The position numbers and the translations under genes were made by a program. Under the pieces are notes generated by a model that saw nothing but the letters and a program-made list of their open reading frames with translations, had not been told where the DNA came from and searched no databases. From Paraniabella hibiscisoli (lineage in GTDB: Bacteria > Bacteroidota > Bacteroidia > Chitinophagales > Chitinophagaceae), in NCBI RefSeq assembly GCF_022512515.1, contig NZ_JAKWBK010000001.1, positions 62,001-126,000 of the forward strand: a stretch of 64,000 bases of DNA, written 5' to 3'. This document shows positions 61,144 to 64,000 of this stretch, piece after piece (within the stretch, counting starts at the first letter, position 1; each line of letters starts with the position of its first letter).

Positions 61144-62370
61144 ATGCATTTAAATTTTTTAGCGTTTGCTATTCCGCTGTTTCTTTTCTTTATCGCCTGG
61201 GAATATTTATACTCTAAAAGAAGCGGGAAGAATTTCTTTCAGTATGCAGAGTCTGTGGCGAATATAAATGTTGGTATAGCAGAACGCCTGCTGGACCTTT
61301 TTACGACAGGTTTGTTTTTTTATTTCTTCAATTATGTTTATGAAAATTTCGCCCTCTTTGATATTAAGGCAAGCTTGCTGGTATGGGTGCTTTTATTCCT
61401 GGTTACAGATCTCATATGGTACTGGTACCACCGGTTTGCTCATGAGATCAATGCTTTCTGGGCAGCGCATGTAGTGCACCATCAAAGTGAAGATTTTAAT
61501 TATACGGTTTCTGCGAGGATCACCGTATTCCAGGCAGTAATAAGAAGTTTATTTTGGGCCATACTACCCTTATTAGGATTTCCTCCGTTGATGATATCTA
61601 TTTTACTACTGGTACATGGTATTTACCCTTTCTTTATTCATACGCAGGCATTGGGAAAATGGGGTTGGTTTGAAAAGATACTGGTAACACCCACCCATCA
61701 TGGCATTCATCACGCATCTAATCCTGAGTACCTCGATAAGAATTACGGAGATGTATTGATCATCTGGGACAAGCTTTTTGGCACTTTCGTTGAAGAAGAT
61801 AAAAACATCAAAATAACCTATGGCTTAACTAAACCGCTGGAGAGTCATAGTTTTCTATGGCAGCATTTTCATTTTATGCTGGAAATAATGCTCAACTTTT
61901 ATTATGCCAAAGGCTTTAAACAGAAATGGCGTACACTGTTTGGAAAACCCGATGACCTGGATCCGCGTTACAGGGCCATCCTGGAAAGAAAATTTTTACG
62001 TTACAGGAGAACAAAAGAAACTCCAACAAAAGCGATGAGGTATTATGTAAGTATACAAACAGGAATATCACTACTGGTGCTTTTTATTGTACTGCTATTT
62101 GTAGACTACTTTTCGGCTACATCACTTGCCTTGTTCTCTATGTTCATTCTCGTTAGTCTTATTAACTGCGGCGCAATATTAGATCAGCGGCGATGGATAT
62201 CTTACCTCGAAATAGCCCGGATCTGCCTCTTGCTGTTTATATGTTACTACTATTATCCCTCCAATTATACAGCTACCATTTTCGTATCGGCTATTATGAT
62301 TGCGATTGTTTACTTCAGCGACATTCAACGTTTTTACACAAGGGTTTTATACAGCAGGTCGAAAACTTAG
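61144..62370 (+). CDS. Sterol desaturase/fatty acid hydroxylase family membrane protein
   Basis: 408 residues, intact. Multi-pass membrane di-iron enzyme with the three histidine boxes: HRFAH (in WYWYHRFAHEIN), HVVHHQ (in AAHVVHHQSEDFN) and HHGIHH (in PTHHGIHHASNPEYLDKNYG). The C-terminal about 120 residues add further TM helices (ISLLVLFIVLLFVDYF, IYLEIARICLLLFICYYYYP-like), making it longer than minimal members. Relatives hydroxylate lipid acyl or alkyl chains. Its promoter carries the shared ATTAGTC palindrome. Confidence 0.92.
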   Translation: MHLNFLAFAIPLFLFFIAWEYLYSKRSGKNFFQYAESVANINVGIAERLLDLFTTGLFFYFFNYVYENFALFDIKASLLVWVLLFLVTDLIWYWYHRFAHEINAFWAAHVVHHQSEDFNYTVSARITVFQAVIRSLFWAILPLLGFPPLMISILLLVHGIYPFFIHTQALGKWGWFEKILVTPTHHGIHHASNPEYLDKNYGDVLIIWDKLFGTFVEEDKNIKITYGLTKPLESHSFLWQHFHFMLEIMLNFYYAKGFKQKWRTLFGKPDDLDPRYRAILERKFLRYRRTKETPTKAMRYYVSIQTGISLLVLFIVLLFVDYFSATSLALFSMFILVSLINCGAILDQRRWISYLEIARICLLLFICYYYYPSNYTATIFVSAIMIAIVYFSDIQRFYTRVLYSRSKT

Positions 62371-62412
62371 CCATGCAAATTTATCACCAGGTATAAATTA
62401 GTGAGGCATCAC

Positions 62413-62652
62413 CTAGCGGTTAGACTTAAATAACACAATAGCCGTAACAAAGTCAGTTTCTCCGGAGTCACTGCCCCGTTGAATCTTAATGTCTTCAATA
62501 ATCAGATCAGGGTAATCGCTGATGCGTTGTTCTACCTGAATTTTTAAGGATTGAAAGATTGGAAGATCAATCATTTTCTGATCCTTCTCCATGGTACTTA
62601 ATTCTTTTTTTAGATCGGCTTTATTTAAGTCGATAGAAATAGGCTCGAGCAT
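62413..62652 (-). CDS. Small soluble protein, function unknown
   Basis: 79 residues, intact (MLEPISIDLNKADLKKELS). Predicted alpha/beta, with an amphipathic helix (IFQSLKIQVEQRISDYP) and strands (LIIEDIKIQRG, FVTAIVLFK). Possibly a short conserved hypothetical. It is convergent with the hydroxylase gene. Confidence 0.5.
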   Translation of the reverse strand: MLEPISIDLNKADLKKELSTMEKDQKMIDLPIFQSLKIQVEQRISDYPDLIIEDIKIQRGSDSGETDFVTAIVLFKSNR

Positions 62653-62812
62653 AGCTTTACAGTTGAGGGCTTCAAAATGGTTTGGGCAATTTATAGTTGC
62701 CGGGCTTTACCAAAAATAAACATTCCTGCCAGTATCGCTGCCAGAAGTTTTTAATCACATTAACTAATCTTATGATTTTTTTAGATTTCTCTTGGTAGTT
62801 TAAATACGAATA

Positions 62813-62837
62813 TGCAACTTTGTTGCAGTTTTGCAAC
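62813..62837 (+). promoter_or_regulatory. Triple half-site operator upstream of the His-rich gene and receptor
   Basis: TGCAAC (62813-62818), GTTGCA (62822-62827) and TGCAAC (62832-62837) form two overlapping palindromes with 3- and 4-base centres. The first palindrome contains CAACTTTG, 7 of 8 to the -7 consensus, so the element sits on a promoter. Repeated inverted half-sites of this type suggest a Fur/Zur-like metal repressor. Confidence 0.5.
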
Positions 62838-63190
62838 AGTCGTATCAACATACAAGGCATAGATTCAAACAAGCCGGAGCTATAGGATGCTTTCTCCTGC
62901 TTTCGTTTGTGCTCTATATCCAAGCGTTTCATCACCACCACGACTCTTCTGAAACGGCAACTACCACCCAGGTAAAAAAGTTAACTACAGGCAGCGAACA
63001 TTGTTCTATCTGCGATCATATTAATACGCGTAACATCAGCGGAGCTCCCGAACAACTTAGCTATTCTTTAGCAGCACCAATACTACAGGTTTATAATCCA
63101 TATAGTTACTATATCAATATAGACAGGAAGCTTTTCCTACAGGCTTATACAAACAAGGGCCCACCTTCTTCCAACCTGTTTACCATCTAA
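62831..63190 (+). CDS. His/Cys-rich secreted protein, probable metal binder (DUF2946-like)
   Basis: About 119 residues. The N-terminal hydrophobic segment (AIGCFLLLSFVLYIQAF) is followed by HHHHDSSET, then HCSICDHINT with a CxxC-xH pair. The order signal, His cluster, CxxC and short tail recalls DUF2946-type proteins found next to copper/zinc TonB receptors. The only in-frame starts are TTG codons within the operator, or a start hidden by a base error near 62860, so the start is uncertain. The receptor gene follows. Confidence 0.65.
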   Translation: MQQSYQHTRHRFKQAGAIGCFLLLSFVLYIQAFHHHHDSSETATTTQVKKLTTGSEHCSICDHINTRNISGAPEQLSYSLAAPILQVYNPYSYYINIDRKLFLQAYTNKGPPSSNLFTI

Positions 63191-63375
63191 CCAGCCTTTA
63201 AGGCTTTTTTATCATTTTTGCTATTTACAATAGCGATCATTTTACTGTCCAGGTTATAGTCCGGTAGCAATCACCATCATTGTTATGTTGGCTATCGTGT
63301 CTTTCCAGGGTTCCTGCCATTGTTTTATGAGTAGGCACCCTATAGCACGCGCACCTGCTACAGCAGTTTTTTACT

Positions 63376-64000
63376 ATGAAGTTTTTACTGATGCTGTGTT
63401 GCATAACCTTATGCAATACTGCCCGCACGCAATCTCATCAAATCATTGTAACCGTTTCTGACGATGAGCATCTGCCCGTAACCGCGCTTCGATTGAGCTT
63501 AAACCCTATACCGCAGGCATCAGCGACTCAACGGGTCGCTATATTTTTCGCGAAGTAAAGACAGGTCCTTACGAAGTTAAGGTCTCCTTGCAGGGGTACA
63601 AAACCGTTGTAAAAACAGGCGTTCTGAATCAAAACGATGTATCACTGATCATAAGGTTACACCCGGAAAGTCACACATTAAAGGAGGTAATAGTTCAAAA
63701 TAATTCTACTGCTCAAAGAAAAAGAAACCATGCTCAACATGGATATTGTAAAAGCAGGTTTTATTCAACAGCACCTGGGTGGCAGCCTGATGCAGAGCCT
63801 GCAACGATTGCCCGGTGTAAAAACCATCGGGATTGGTTCGGGGCAATCCAAACCTCTTATCAGGGGACTGGGTTTTAATCGCGTGGTGGTACTGGACAGG
63901 GGAATTAAGCATGAAGGCCAGCAATGGGGAGCGGACCACGGTTTGGAAATAGATCAGTTTACTGTACAGGAAGTGGAAATACTTAAAGGCCCTGCATCTT
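63376..64000 (+). CDS. TonB-dependent receptor, partial at window edge, two frameshifts
   Basis: The first about 208 residues are present. Signal peptide from ATG 63376 (FLLMLCCITLCNTART); CarboxypepD_reg-like domain (IVTVSDDEHLPVT, STGRYIFREVKTGPYEVKVS, LHTLKEVIV-type TonB-box region EVIVQN); then the plug domain LQRLPGVKTIGIGSGQ, PLIRGLGFNRVVVLDRG, QQWGADHGLEIDQF and VEILKGPAS. Breaks lie near 63487 and 63716. The plug with HEGQQWGADHG is like receptors for metal ions (ZnuD-type). It continues past 64000. Confidence 0.9.

Noticed and set aside
62672..62941. Minus-strand ORF of 89 codons
   Set aside because: It overlaps the operator and the start of the His-rich gene, with low-complexity content and no recognisable domain.
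63191..63375. A cobalamin or other riboswitch before the TonB receptor
   Set aside because: No conserved aptamer core could be found in the 185-base gap.
1..64000. CRISPR arrays, rRNA, phage or conjugative modules
   Set aside because: No spaced direct-repeat array, rRNA core sequence, integrase, capsid, transposase or Tra/T4SS gene was seen.

Overview
The window is a stretch of a Bacteroidota chromosome, most likely Chitinophagaceae. Supporting signs are Bacteroidota-type promoters (TAnnTTTG about 7 bases before the start of transcription, sometimes with a TTG/TTTG about 19-20 bases upstream), weak or absent Shine-Dalgarno sequences, many SpII lipoproteins, a TonB-dependent receptor, a periplasmic-propeller histidine kinase and a DPE2-type MalQ. 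No rRNA, CRISPR array, transposase or phage module was seen.

The main technical point is that about 30 of roughly 60 protein genes, including the normally essential clpC, smc, thrS and infC, are broken into overlapping frames. Each break I examined closely is repaired by restoring ONE missing base, usually in a short homopolymer. This looks like uncorrected sequencing deletions, not pseudogenes. I therefore annotate such genes as single full-length CDSs and describe the breaks.

Layout. 0-16 kb: Ldh-family dehydrogenase, ssb, mnmA, STAS-rnz, clpC, an M28 peptidase, DinB, deoC and malQ. 16-20 kb: a three-gene secreted/lipoprotein operon, a sugar-isomerase-like gene and infC. 20.5-28.4 kb: a tolC-acrA-acrB efflux operon lying between infC and thrS, with no rpmI-rplT next to infC. 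28.5-38 kb: an outer-membrane protein, a propeller histidine kinase, its NarL-type response regulator, and an array of lipoproteins, a serine hydrolase and a barrel-like protein. 38-48.5 kb: smc, an intergenic cluster of DnaA-box-like sequences, acetyltransferases, an M23 peptidase, a permease, tag and tRNA-Val. 48.8-51.5 kb: a GNAT-MarR operon with twin palindromic operators, a methyltransferase remnant and a truncated phosphate permease. 51.5-56 kb: sulfatase plus GH43, then Rrf2 plus truncated haemoglobin, and tRNA-Cys. 56-62.4 kb: a sulfur-linked block. 62.4-64 kb: a His/Cys-rich secreted protein and the start of a TonB-dependent receptor behind a repeated GTTGCA/TGCAAC element.

The most interesting part is 56-62.4 kb. 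Three promoters (PhyH-SDR operon, siroheme-synthase-like/TauE fusion, fatty-acid hydroxylase-like gene) carry the same palindrome, ATTAGTC-N13-GACTAAT, overlapping their core promoter elements. The PhyH-SDR transcript also has a 13-codon leader ORF with six Cys codons (MLALPTCICCCCC). Between them lies a PLP-dependent transsulfuration gene behind a clear SAM-I riboswitch with its terminator. Together these suggest a sulfur-responsive regulon that may combine a palindrome-binding repressor, cysteine-dependent attenuation and SAM sensing. The role of the PhyH, SDR and hydroxylase genes in it is unknown; sulfur-containing lipid metabolism is one speculative option.
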